Source of the DNA: Bin55 sp965205965
Lineage (GTDB): Bacteria; Pseudomonadota; Gammaproteobacteria; Pseudomonadales; Azotimanducaceae
Reading direction: 5' to 3'
Assembly (NCBI GenBank): GCA_965205965.1
Contig: CBDBHT010000008.1
Span: forward strand, 1,054,001 to 1,118,000
DNA: 64,000 nucleotides
Shown one piece after another: positions 9,764 to 18,000 of this stretch (position 1 is its first letter; each line of letters begins with the position of its first letter). The notes under the pieces were generated by a model. That model searched no databases, had not been told where the DNA came from, and saw only the letters and a list, made by a program, of their open reading frames with translations. Position numbers and translations under genes: made by a program.

Positions 9764-10058
9764 GAGAGAAAGCCCAAAGTAGTAATCCCTAAGTGCAAGG
9801 TGCGATCCGCTCGATGCATCAATAAGAAACACAAACGTAACACACATCGTAACCGCTAAGTAGGACCGGGGGCACAGCTATACCCAGTATGCCAAAAAAT
9901 GGACATGTGAGGGGGGCAGTTGAACTGTGCACTAATATGTGCGAAGGCTAAGAAATCCAAGATAGAAGAAGACCCCACCGGTTTGTATTGCCTTTTTATT
10001 CTTGGGGTTACATCACCACTTCTTATAACTTAATTGTTTGAGCAGCAAAGCTAGCCAA

Positions 10059-10140
10059 GATAATGCACGAATAAGACGGCAAGGCCCCTATAATTCGATA
10101 CCATTCAATTAGTTAACCTACATATCGAATGAGACCTTGC
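10059..10140 (+). repeat. Copy 1 of a diverged ~80-bp repeat
   Basis: From gataatgcacgaa onward this matches 63299-63380 at roughly three bases in four, including tattcgata-cattca-like blocks. Within it GGCAAGG (10080-10086) is the inverted complement of CCTTGCC near 10135-10141, which could form a long-loop hairpin. In the second copy the same stretch opens a 44-codon reading frame; here a missing A turns the fourth codon into a stop. Confidence 0.5.
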
Positions 10141-10141
10141 C

Positions 10142-10528
10142 GTGACGGAATGTTACCAAAATCCGATCCGCTTTTCATCCGTGCAACGTCGCAAGGTGGA
10201 GACCGCATTCAGCGGCGGTGCGATCACCGGTAACGGGGGTATTCCGCTGCTCGCGGAGGTGGACCGGTAGTTGGGTCTGACCCGATCGGTGTCGAGATAC
10301 TTGGGGGATGCACAGCGTCAGACCAGTTGCGAGCACCGTCTACAGGATCTAATCAAGCAGCGCGTGTATGCGTTGGGCCCTGGGACACGAGGATTTGAAC
10401 GATCACGAGGAGTTGCGCCACGGTCCGTGCTTGCAGACGGCACCCTCCCGGATGGAGACAACCCTGGCGAGTCCGTCGAGGTTGTGCCGCCTGGAGCAGC
10501 ATGCCAACCGGCAGTCTGCACCGTAGAA
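10142..10528 (+). pseudogene. IS1380-family transposase fragment
   Basis: Reading from a GTG at 10142 gives an IS1380-like N-terminus (RRKVETAFSGGAITGNGGIP, LLAEVDR), an in-frame stop at about 10270, then LGLTRSVSRYLGDAQ, LQDLIKQRVYALG. A frameshift near 10378 moves the frame to GHEDLNDHEELRHGPCLQ and later TLASPSRLCRLEQHANR, all recognisable IS1380 blocks. Only about the first 130 residues survive, and the catalytic domain is gone. It is clearly dead. Confidence 0.75.
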
Positions 10529-10662
10529 ACGTAGGAACGCTCTTTAGTAGGAAAGATAACCTAAAATACGTATTTATGAAGTATAAAATTTCCATTCTGA
10601 GTTGTCTACAAACTATCTATCCTAAAAAATGTGCCTGAATTTTCTACGGCGCAGACTGCCGG
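10508..10662. repeat. 22-bp inverted repeat around 110 bp
   Basis: The left arm 10508-10529 (ccggcagtctgcaccgtaga plus aa) and the right arm 10641-10662 are inverted copies with one mismatch. The left arm is also the end of the IS1380 remnant's reading frame, so the right arm may be an inverted duplication of transposase sequence rather than an independent element. Nothing coding lies between the arms. Confidence 0.65.
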
Positions 10663-10852
10663 GCTAGACGTCCCCCAATATTCATTATGTCAGCCCCTCG
10701 GGACGGACCCCGTACGCCCCAAAAGCAAGCGGGAGAACCTCATCCATACTTGTTGAACCCTTGGGGCCGAATGATCCGCTGTAAGTATCCTCAATCGGCA
10801 TGGCCCCATGAGAAGTGGATATCATCAAGTGGCTGAAACCCGTCGTAAAATG

Positions 10853-10866
10853 CCCCCCCCCCCCCC
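10853..10866. repeat. 14-base C homopolymer
   Basis: A run of 14 C, interrupted by one T and continued by CCC, in non-coding DNA. No adjacent gene is in a position to be phase-varied by it. Confidence 0.8.
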
Positions 10867-11161
10867 TCCCACAGACACTATTTACTCACCTACCATCAAA
10901 TAGATCGGTAGTTTATACAAATGATTTAAGATACCTTAATAAGATTTGTACATAAATACTAGGGCGTGTTGGCACTATAACCGGTCCGAAAAGGGTATGC
11001 CGATGCTCGAATCATCGCGAAGATCGATCCAGAAAACCCGCGTCACAAGCGGAGTCCGGACCATACGGGGACTGCTGGACAGTATCAGGCGACGTTTCTA
11101 GCCGACCGTTGATGTCGTTCTTATAGTGGCGATGACTCAATAACTTTGAACGAACGTAGAC

Positions 11162-11941
11162 ATGGATTTCGGTCCCATCATTCAACAAGTCTTTAGCGCG
11201 CTGTGGTATCTCATTCCACTCGCCATCCTTGCCGGTATTTTGAAGTCACCCCGGTTTAAAGGAATCTTCGGTGAATTTCAGGTAAACGCTACCGCACGCT
11301 TCTTGCTGCCGAAAAACGAGTACCACCTGATCAAGGATGTTACGTTGCGGACAGAAGACGGCACGACACAAATCGACCATATCATTGTGTCACGCTATGG
11401 CGTGTTCGTGATTGAAACCAAGAATATGAAGGGCTGGATCTTCGGCTCGGCTAACCAGAAGATGTGGACACAAAAGATCTACAAACACGCGAACAAATTT
11501 CAGAATCCGTTGCACCAGAATTACAAGCACGTCAAAATACTTGAGGTGCTACTGAATATTCCCGCCACGGCTATCCACTCGCTCGTGGTGTTTGTCGGTG
11601 GTTATAAGTTCAAAACAGCTATGCCAGACAATGTGACTGACGCCGGTGGTTACATCCACCACATAAAGTCTAAGCGTGAGCTTGTACTCAGCCAGGCAGA
11701 TGTGGACGCGGTCATTGCGCAGATTAAACAGCTAAGGTTGCAGCGGGGTCTGGCCACCAACAAGCAACATGTCAGTCATCTGCGAGAGAAGAATGAACCA
11801 TCCGCCGCATCCACACCTCGATGCCCACTGTGTGGTGGCGACATGGTTCTAAGAACAGCCAGAAAAGGCAAAAACGTAGGCAGCGACTTCTGGGGATGTG
11901 CTACCTTTCCAGCCTGCCGCGGGGTGATGAAGCAACACTGA
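11162..11941 (+). CDS. NERD-domain protein with C4 zinc finger
   Basis: A 259-residue membrane-anchored protein. A hydrophobic helix (about 9-26) is followed by a NERD nuclease-related domain (about 36-145) with the core IDHIIVSRYGVFVIETKN (71-88), whose Asp72, Glu85 and Lys87 fit the PD-(D/E)xK-like fold. The C-terminus is a topoisomerase-type zinc finger with Cys221, Cys224, Cys246 and Cys252 and the motif FWGCATFPACRG. The combination suggests nucleic-acid binding or cleavage at the membrane, but no member has a firmly known role. It stands alone next to transposon debris, which is compatible with a transferred or defence gene; that is inference. Confidence 0.85.
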   Translation: MDFGPIIQQVFSALWYLIPLAILAGILKSPRFKGIFGEFQVNATARFLLPKNEYHLIKDVTLRTEDGTTQIDHIIVSRYGVFVIETKNMKGWIFGSANQKMWTQKIYKHANKFQNPLHQNYKHVKILEVLLNIPATAIHSLVVFVGGYKFKTAMPDNVTDAGGYIHHIKSKRELVLSQADVDAVIAQIKQLRLQRGLATNKQHVSHLREKNEPSAASTPRCPLCGGDMVLRTARKGKNVGSDFWGCATFPACRGVMKQH

Positions 11942-12027
11942 ATAGCCCACGGAAAACCCAGTAAAGTCCCTGCAAATTCCATTAAGACCAAACCATGACT
12001 AGCATTGACAACACACTCAATACGTAG

Positions 12028-13218
12028 ATGCAAAGTCTTGACATCGTTATAGCTGGCGGAGGCATTGGGGGGCTCTGCGCTGCCTTATGCCTCGCGAAGA
12101 AGGGATTCCATGTCCGAATATTCGAACGAGCTGATTCAATTCAGGATGTTGGTGCTGGCATACAGCTTTCACCAAACTGTACACGTGTGCTTTCACATTT
12201 GGGAATGACAAGCCAATTGAGAGCATGTTCCTATACGCCTGCACAGATAAAAATTAGACAATGGAATACAGGAAGCTTGATAGCAAGAATCGAATTGGGA
12301 TCTCAGGCAGAGCGACTTTATGGTTTCCCGTATTTTCAGGTGCATCGTGCTGATCTTGTACAAGCCTTGATTGAACAAGCATTATCTTCGCCTAATATCG
12401 AATACAACACCAAATCTGAAATTCAGTCTTTTAATCAAAAAGTAAATGGTGTCGGCGTGAAAGTTAACGGAGAGCTCTACCATACCGACGTATTAATCGG
12501 GGCCGACGGGATTCACTCCACCGTGAGGACGGCATTGTTTGGTCTGGCACCCTCCGAGTTCACTGGTAATGTCGCGTGGCGAGGAATCATCGAAGCGACG
12601 GACATTCCCGACGATTTAGTGCAGCACCCGGCGACCGTGTGGTGGGGTCCGCGAAAGCATTTTGTACACTACTTCGTGCGTAACGAAGCATTGATTAGCT
12701 GGATTCTTGTGATGGAAAAGAGCGATTGGGAAATCGAATCATGGACTCAGCGCGGGTCATATGATGATCTGATGCACGACATTCTTGGCTGTCATGAAAC
12801 TATTCGATCGATCGTCGAACGCACGGAGCCATATGAATGTTTCAAATGGGGACTCTTTCAGCGTCCGCCGATGCCACGCTGGAGCCGAGGTTATGTAACC
12901 CTTCTCGGCGATGCATGCCACCCAATGCTTCCTTTTCTTGCTCAGGGAGCAGCAATGGCCATTGAAGATGGCGCAGTATTGGCAGAATGTCTTGAACACG
13001 GCAATGACGTGTCATCATCGCTAAAAGTGTACGAACATTTGCGTCAAGAAAGAACAACCCCGGTACAGCAGCAATCGCAACGCAACGCAACAATTTTTCA
13101 TGCCGCTGGTGCAATGGCATGGGTACGCAATCAACTGGCTGAACCGCTTGCCCGTCGCAGACTCGGACGTCAATTTTCGTACAACGTATTCGAATTAAGG
13201 AAGCTTCAGAGACATTGA
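12028..13218 (+). CDS. FAD-dependent aromatic-ring monooxygenase
   Basis: A 396-residue flavoprotein hydroxylase of the salicylate/3-hydroxybenzoate hydroxylase type. The three class A signatures are present: the Rossmann GGGIGG at about 10-15 with a downstream acidic FERAD, the DG motif (IGADGIHSTVR), and the GD motif GDACHPMLPFLAQGAAMAIED. It would use NAD(P)H and oxygen to hydroxylate a small aromatic substrate. No other aromatic degradation genes are near, so the substrate is unknown. It is monocistronic, about 85 bases after the NERD gene. Confidence 0.85.
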   Translation: MQSLDIVIAGGGIGGLCAALCLAKKGFHVRIFERADSIQDVGAGIQLSPNCTRVLSHLGMTSQLRACSYTPAQIKIRQWNTGSLIARIELGSQAERLYGFPYFQVHRADLVQALIEQALSSPNIEYNTKSEIQSFNQKVNGVGVKVNGELYHTDVLIGADGIHSTVRTALFGLAPSEFTGNVAWRGIIEATDIPDDLVQHPATVWWGPRKHFVHYFVRNEALISWILVMEKSDWEIESWTQRGSYDDLMHDILGCHETIRSIVERTEPYECFKWGLFQRPPMPRWSRGYVTLLGDACHPMLPFLAQGAAMAIEDGAVLAECLEHGNDVSSSLKVYEHLRQERTTPVQQQSQRNATIFHAAGAMAWVRNQLAEPLARRRLGRQFSYNVFELRKLQRH

Positions 13219-13360
13219 CTTGTTTGAGACACTCATTATCAATTGATACTCAGATACAAAACTGTTCTCTACTCCCCGCTTCTTCACGAATACAAGACGT
13301 ATTAAAGTTGCCGTTGACCAGAGAGATCATCAGTGTCGTAATGGAGTTTTGCGTTACCGC

Positions 13361-14623
13361 CTAAAACAGTTGAATCTGCCGTGGCTGCTTTTTAAATAGG
13401 TCCATACGCAACGTAAAGGGATCAGACGTACTGCTATCAGTGCTATCCGACTCTCGCCGTTGTTTATGCATCGCGTCTACTCGTTGCTTGGTGGTACCAA
13501 TGCCGTACTTGCGTCTCGCTATTTTGAATCGATTGGCAATTATCTCAGCAAACGGACCCTGACCACGCATGCGAATCCCCCATTCAGATTTGTACGTCCG
13601 ACCACCATGTAAATCACGTATCCGACTCATAATGCGCCCCGCTTTCAACGGATAATGTTCGTTAAGCCAATTTTCGAATAAGACCTTTACTTCAAGTGGT
13701 AATCGAATCATGACGTAGTTAACAAATTGTGCACCCGCGTCCTTGGATTGTTTAACGATCGCTTCAATTTCTCCGTCATTGAGATAAGGAATAACGGGAG
13801 CCATCATCACACCTACGGGAACTCCTGCTTCCGCCATCTCCCGGACGATACGAAGACGAGTCTTAGGCGATGCAGTGCGCGGCTCTAATTTAGCCTTGAG
13901 TTCGTCGTCAAGAGTTGTGACGCTTACCGCAACACTTACCAACTTCAGTCGCGCTAGTTCGCCGAGTAAGTCCATATCACGCAGTATCAACGAACCTTTG
14001 GTAATAACGCTGACCGGGTGGCGATACTCTAAAAGTGTTTCAAGTAGCTGTCGAGTAACGCGGTACGTTCGCTCGCCTGGCTGATATGGATCCGTATTCG
14101 TACCGATCGCCAATGGCTTGCACTGATAGTTTGGACTATCTAACGCTTCACGCAAACGCTTTATCGGATCGGTCTTGTAGAAAATCTGCGTCTCGAAATC
14201 CAATCCCGGAGAAAGATCCAAATACGCATGTGTGGGACGCGCATAACAATAGACACAACCGTGCTCGCATCCTTTGTATGGATTGATCGACTGGTCAAAT
14301 GGTACATCGGGCGAACGATTCGTTGCGATAATGTTCTTGGTCTTATCGGGATAAAATTGTGTCCGTGGGTCGGGCACGGGGAAGTCTTCGATTTCACCTA
14401 AATCGCTACTACTCCATCCATCGTCAACGGGCTGGCAGGTGGTCTCCAAATATCGGGGTACGGGGCTGCAAGTCGCACCGCGACCCTTGACAGTTTTACC
14501 GTTTTCCACAATGCGCAGGTATCTCCGTAATCGTCTGGATGCTAATCTTATCAGCAAGCGATGAACCAAGTTCGCGACTGCTACAAAAATTGCCCCGCCT
14601 AGTAGTCGGATTATTGTTGGCAT
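13361..14623 (-). CDS. PA0069-family radical SAM protein
   Basis: A 420-residue radical SAM protein. The cluster motif is Cys119-x3-Cys123-x2-Cys126 within NPYKGCEHGCVYCYARP, followed by SAM-binding motifs (IGTNTDPYQPGE, VSVITKGSLILRD). The N-terminal KGRGA (46-50) is where family members usually begin, so the first 40 residues, which include a hydrophobic stretch, may be an extension or a start misreading; no better start with a ribosome site is visible. The reaction is unknown; members resemble DNA-photoproduct lyases only in general fold. Confidence 0.85.
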   Translation of the reverse strand: MPTIIRLLGGAIFVAVANLVHRLLIRLASRRLRRYLRIVENGKTVKGRGATCSPVPRYLETTCQPVDDGWSSSDLGEIEDFPVPDPRTQFYPDKTKNIIATNRSPDVPFDQSINPYKGCEHGCVYCYARPTHAYLDLSPGLDFETQIFYKTDPIKRLREALDSPNYQCKPLAIGTNTDPYQPGERTYRVTRQLLETLLEYRHPVSVITKGSLILRDMDLLGELARLKLVSVAVSVTTLDDELKAKLEPRTASPKTRLRIVREMAEAGVPVGVMMAPVIPYLNDGEIEAIVKQSKDAGAQFVNYVMIRLPLEVKVLFENWLNEHYPLKAGRIMSRIRDLHGGRTYKSEWGIRMRGQGPFAEIIANRFKIARRKYGIGTTKQRVDAMHKQRRESDSTDSSTSDPFTLRMDLFKKQPRQIQLF

Positions 14624-14959
14624 CTTTTGAGAAGGTACGTAACCCTCCCTCGTAGGGGAATTCCTAGACCCTGACTGACACTACCCACTAGCGGTTGCTT
14701 ATATCAACCATTTGATCACCAACACCATTGATGTAACTATAGGGAGTTGCTATACGAACATCCCTACATAGAATTTCGATAAAATTAGCTCATCAAACGT
14801 AATCAAGGTATCTTAAAAACTATGTGCTTGTTCATATACACCTATATTCATGTACATCTATACTGCAATTAAAGGATTAAGACAGAAGATGTCAAAAATA
14901 TCGAATGACTGTAACGGCTAGACGAAGCGGGAACAGTAAGTTAAGGGAGCAAAACTTTT
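14624..14959. other. Intergenic leader of the TonB receptor gene
   Basis: 336 bases without a gene between divergent genes. The 3' part is AT-rich and ends with TAAGGGAG about 11 bases before the receptor ATG, a good ribosome binding site. The segment aaggtatcttaaaa near 14805 is the inverted complement of ttttaagatacctt-like sequence at about 10925, a short match that may be chance. No Fur or other operator could be identified with confidence. Confidence 0.4.
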
Positions 14960-17242
14960 ATGAGATTCATCTGTGCGTTCGTTTCTATGTTTAGAAAACA
15001 TACTGTATCCGCGGGATTATGTATTTTAATTTGTATGCCTAGTGAACTACTGTATGTATATGCTGACGAAGACAAGAAAGACAAAAATGTTAACGCTGAT
15101 CATACTAACGGCAATATCGACCTTACTAACCTTGAAGAAGTTATCGTAACTGCACAAAAGCGAGCGCAGAACGTAGATGATGTGCCTATCGCCATCACTA
15201 CTATTTCTGGTGAGAAACTGGAAAACATTGGTCCAATAGATCTTACAAGCCTAGATGGAGTTGCACCCAATGTGATTTTAAAGCGAATGAGCTTATTCGA
15301 CCATGTTGGAAACTTTGCTATTCGTGGTATTGCCTTTCAAGATCCAGACCCGACCGCCGACCCCAAGAGCACAGTTGTCGTAGACGGGGTAGTGCATACG
15401 CGTAACTCCGGCGTGATAATTGATATGTTCGATATTGAACGCATTGAAATCCTGCGTGGACCGCAAGGAACCTTATTTGGGCGCAATAATATCGCCGGTA
15501 CTATAAATATCACCACCACGCGCCCGACCGCAATTCCCAGTGGAAAAGTGAAAACAACCGTTGGCCAACGTGGCGCGTATCGAATTAGTACAGCACTGAA
15601 TTCCGGTAACCTTCTTGAGAAGAGCACATTACGGGCGAAAATTTCTACGTATTCGCGAGGATACGACGGCCACGTCACGAATGCATTTAACGGCCATACT
15701 CTAGGCAAAAAGCAAGTAAATGCCCTTCGTGGTATGGTAGAATATACTGCGGGTAACTTTGATGCTACATTAATAGCAGGTAAGCTTGATAATGATGTAG
15801 ATGGAGTAGGGTTGACTAACGTCATACAAGATCCAGGTGGACTGCTGCTAGACGACGACCTGTTCCTTGTTAAACAGGACATTGATGGCTTTGATAAATT
15901 CGGAGTAGATAGTGTATCGCTGGAGGTGAACTATACTACCGGATTAGGAATTATCACAGTACTTGCCGATTCACGCCACCAAGCATACCAGAATTTTGCT
16001 GATTTTGACGCAAGAGTCGGTTTCGATCCACCGGGACCAGTTCCCAATTTTATTTTTCATGCAGGCTTCGATACCGTGCATGATCAGCAGAGCTTGGAAA
16101 TCAGGTTTCTAGATTCGCACAGTGAAGTCATCGACTACGTATGTGGTATTTTTTACATACAAGAAGATGCAGAACAGCACGCGCTACAGACTCTTGGTCC
16201 GCCGTTTTCTCAATCAATCGACATAGATGGTGCTTTCACACCATCTATGACTATGCAAAACTCGAAATCTTGGGCATTGTTCGGCCACACGGATATCCAC
16301 ACGACGGACCGCTTAACATTTATATTAGGAGGTCGAACCTCCCAAGATGAAAAGTCCATTTCCCTGACGAGTCAATCACCTGCACCTCCACCTCCAGCTC
16401 CACAACGTCCACGTGCCCCGATCATTCTGAACCAGAGCAATACTTGGGACGAATTTACTTGGAAGACAGGTTTGCAATATCGCATGAGTAAAGAAGTTAT
16501 GCTCTATACAACGGCGGCAACTGGATATAAAGCGGGGGGATTCAACGGTAGGGCTTCACTTCCACAAAACGTCGGCCCCTTCGAAGCCGAGCACGTTAAA
16601 ACGTACGAATTTGGAGTAAAAGGCTATCTCCTTAACAATAGGTTACGAATCCACACTGCTGCATTTGTCTCCAATTACGAAAATGTAGTCGGCCTCGTTG
16701 ACCGTCGAAATGTGTCACCTCGTAGAACCGAAAAAGTCAACGAAAACTTGGGTAACGCAAATACCAATGGTCTTGAAGTCGAAACCACGTTTGTGGTAAA
16801 TCAGAACTTGCACCTTACTTTAGGACTAGGCCTGTTGGACGCCGAGTGGAGATCGTTTAACGTTGATATCAACAATGACGGTGAAGTAACTGACAACACT
16901 TACTTGGACCTTCCCAACGCACCTGATCAGTCTCTACTCGCTGGTCTAGACTTTGTTATTCCTGTGGGTCAAGGAAACGTTACGGTCCATGTAGACTCGC
17001 GTTATCAATCAGATTACAACACCTGGGGACTAGACAATAACCCTATTTTCTATCGTCCCAGTGTTACGAAAGTAAATGGTACCCTGACCTATCGGCCTGA
17101 AAATGAACGGTTCAGCATATCAGTGTATGGCCTCAACCTGACTGACAAGACAGTTTTAGATTCTACGGTTCCTGGACCTTTTCCACTGAGTACCTTCGAT
17201 ACCCCTCGCGCGTTTGGCGTGGAGGCTCATTTAACTTTCTAA
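14960..17242 (+). CDS. TonB-dependent outer membrane receptor
   Basis: A 760-residue 22-strand-type receptor that takes up a large solute through the outer membrane with energy from TonB-ExbBD. After an export signal (about 1-35) and a charged linker comes a canonical TonB box, EEVIVTAQKRAQ (59-70), then the plug domain (about 70-195, with GPQGTLFGRNNIAGTINITT) and the barrel, ending in Phe as outer membrane barrels do. The closest style is that of the many Fe/organic-substrate receptors of marine gammaproteobacteria and sphingomonads. No transporter or regulator is adjacent, so the ligand is unknown. Confidence 0.93.
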   Translation: MRFICAFVSMFRKHTVSAGLCILICMPSELLYVYADEDKKDKNVNADHTNGNIDLTNLEEVIVTAQKRAQNVDDVPIAITTISGEKLENIGPIDLTSLDGVAPNVILKRMSLFDHVGNFAIRGIAFQDPDPTADPKSTVVVDGVVHTRNSGVIIDMFDIERIEILRGPQGTLFGRNNIAGTINITTTRPTAIPSGKVKTTVGQRGAYRISTALNSGNLLEKSTLRAKISTYSRGYDGHVTNAFNGHTLGKKQVNALRGMVEYTAGNFDATLIAGKLDNDVDGVGLTNVIQDPGGLLLDDDLFLVKQDIDGFDKFGVDSVSLEVNYTTGLGIITVLADSRHQAYQNFADFDARVGFDPPGPVPNFIFHAGFDTVHDQQSLEIRFLDSHSEVIDYVCGIFYIQEDAEQHALQTLGPPFSQSIDIDGAFTPSMTMQNSKSWALFGHTDIHTTDRLTFILGGRTSQDEKSISLTSQSPAPPPPAPQRPRAPIILNQSNTWDEFTWKTGLQYRMSKEVMLYTTAATGYKAGGFNGRASLPQNVGPFEAEHVKTYEFGVKGYLLNNRLRIHTAAFVSNYENVVGLVDRRNVSPRRTEKVNENLGNANTNGLEVETTFVVNQNLHLTLGLGLLDAEWRSFNVDINNDGEVTDNTYLDLPNAPDQSLLAGLDFVIPVGQGNVTVHVDSRYQSDYNTWGLDNNPIFYRPSVTKVNGTLTYRPENERFSISVYGLNLTDKTVLDSTVPGPFPLSTFDTPRAFGVEAHLTF

Positions 17243-18000
17243 TACCTTGAATATCAGACGACTTACACCAGACCCTGTCCAGAACTGCGAGAACTCGACC
17301 CCTGCCGAACAGAGCTTAAGGCTACCTTTGTGACGACCACCAGAATGACCTTAAGCTCTCATTTTTGGTGGCAAACTATAGATGTGTATCTTTTCCAGGT
17401 ACTTACCTTGCCAAGATTGGTACCATAATTGACATCGTAACCTGTACAAATACATAGATATAAAGCCCCCCTTACTTTACCCCTTATCCCACGGTTAATA
17501 TATGTTTTCAGCGTGTGGGAAATAGAAACGGTGCATCAAATAACAAGCATTTGTGCAACGACGTCAAATTGGCAACATTCACCTGACGGGCAAATGTGGC
17601 AAGGCATGGCAATGGTGTACCACCGCACCGCATTTCTCTTTGACTCCACCGTCGGAACATCCCTCTGAACGCCTAAGCCACAAAACGTTCCTGAGGCGAT
17701 GAGCATACATCCGCGAACGTCCACCATCAGTCTCGGCGGGTCTGATCGTAGATGAAACAATGCGTGTGATGGGGAACGTAGCGTCGTCCACTGTCCAAAA
17801 AGAAAAATGGCGTGGTCCTCACATGACGCACTCATGCACTATTCCTGAAGGCCGCGCCGTAGACGTGGAGCTGATGGCATCGCAGAACGTACCGTTCACT
17901 AACATAATCCGATATATATTTCCTTCTGATCTCCATTTGCGTTTGTATATTCGACAAGTTACTTTAGCTAGTTTGTCTTGCAGATTATGGGCCTTTATAA
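17243..18000. other. 758-bp gap between receptor gene and uvrA
   Basis: No convincing gene. It contains a probable terminator (17311-17366) and a long open minus-strand frame (17536-17835) rich in Cys and lacking any recognisable domain. A plus-strand frame that runs into the uvrA start also reads open (17760-18140) but overlaps uvrA and shows no domain. I see traces that could be decayed coding DNA but cannot name a source. Confidence 0.5.
17311..17366 (+). terminator. Inverted repeat, probable receptor-gene terminator
   Basis: An 11-bp perfect inverted repeat (agagcttaagg at 17311-17321 and ccttaagctct at 17349-17359) followed by CATTTTTGG, 70 bases after the receptor stop. The 27-base loop and moderate T run make it a plausible but not classical rho-independent terminator. 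Confidence 0.45.

Larger units (their letters stand above)
9848..11161. other. 1.3-kb gene-free stretch with transposon debris
   Basis: No intact gene. It holds a segment related to 63299-63380, a broken IS1380 transposase, a 22-bp inverted repeat, a 14-base C run and a tail (10930-11161) in which I recognise nothing. Base composition is uneven: AT-rich at both ends and GC-rich in the transposase remnant, as expected for unrelated pieces joined by insertions and deletions. Confidence 0.7.

Noticed and set aside
9961..10015. Inverted GACCCCA/TGGGGTT pair with a T-rich middle near 9970-10007 as a terminator
   Set aside because: The loop is long and the gene on either side ends elsewhere, so there is nothing for it to terminate.
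10685..10825. 46-codon minus-strand open frame with GSFGPKG and PLAFGAYGVRPEGL
   Set aside because: Reads protein-like but has no recognisable family, no ribosome site, and lies in transposon debris; I could not support it as a gene.
17536..17835. 99-codon minus-strand open frame upstream of uvrA
   Set aside because: No domain, no signal and no ribosome site; overlapped by equally open frames on the other strand.
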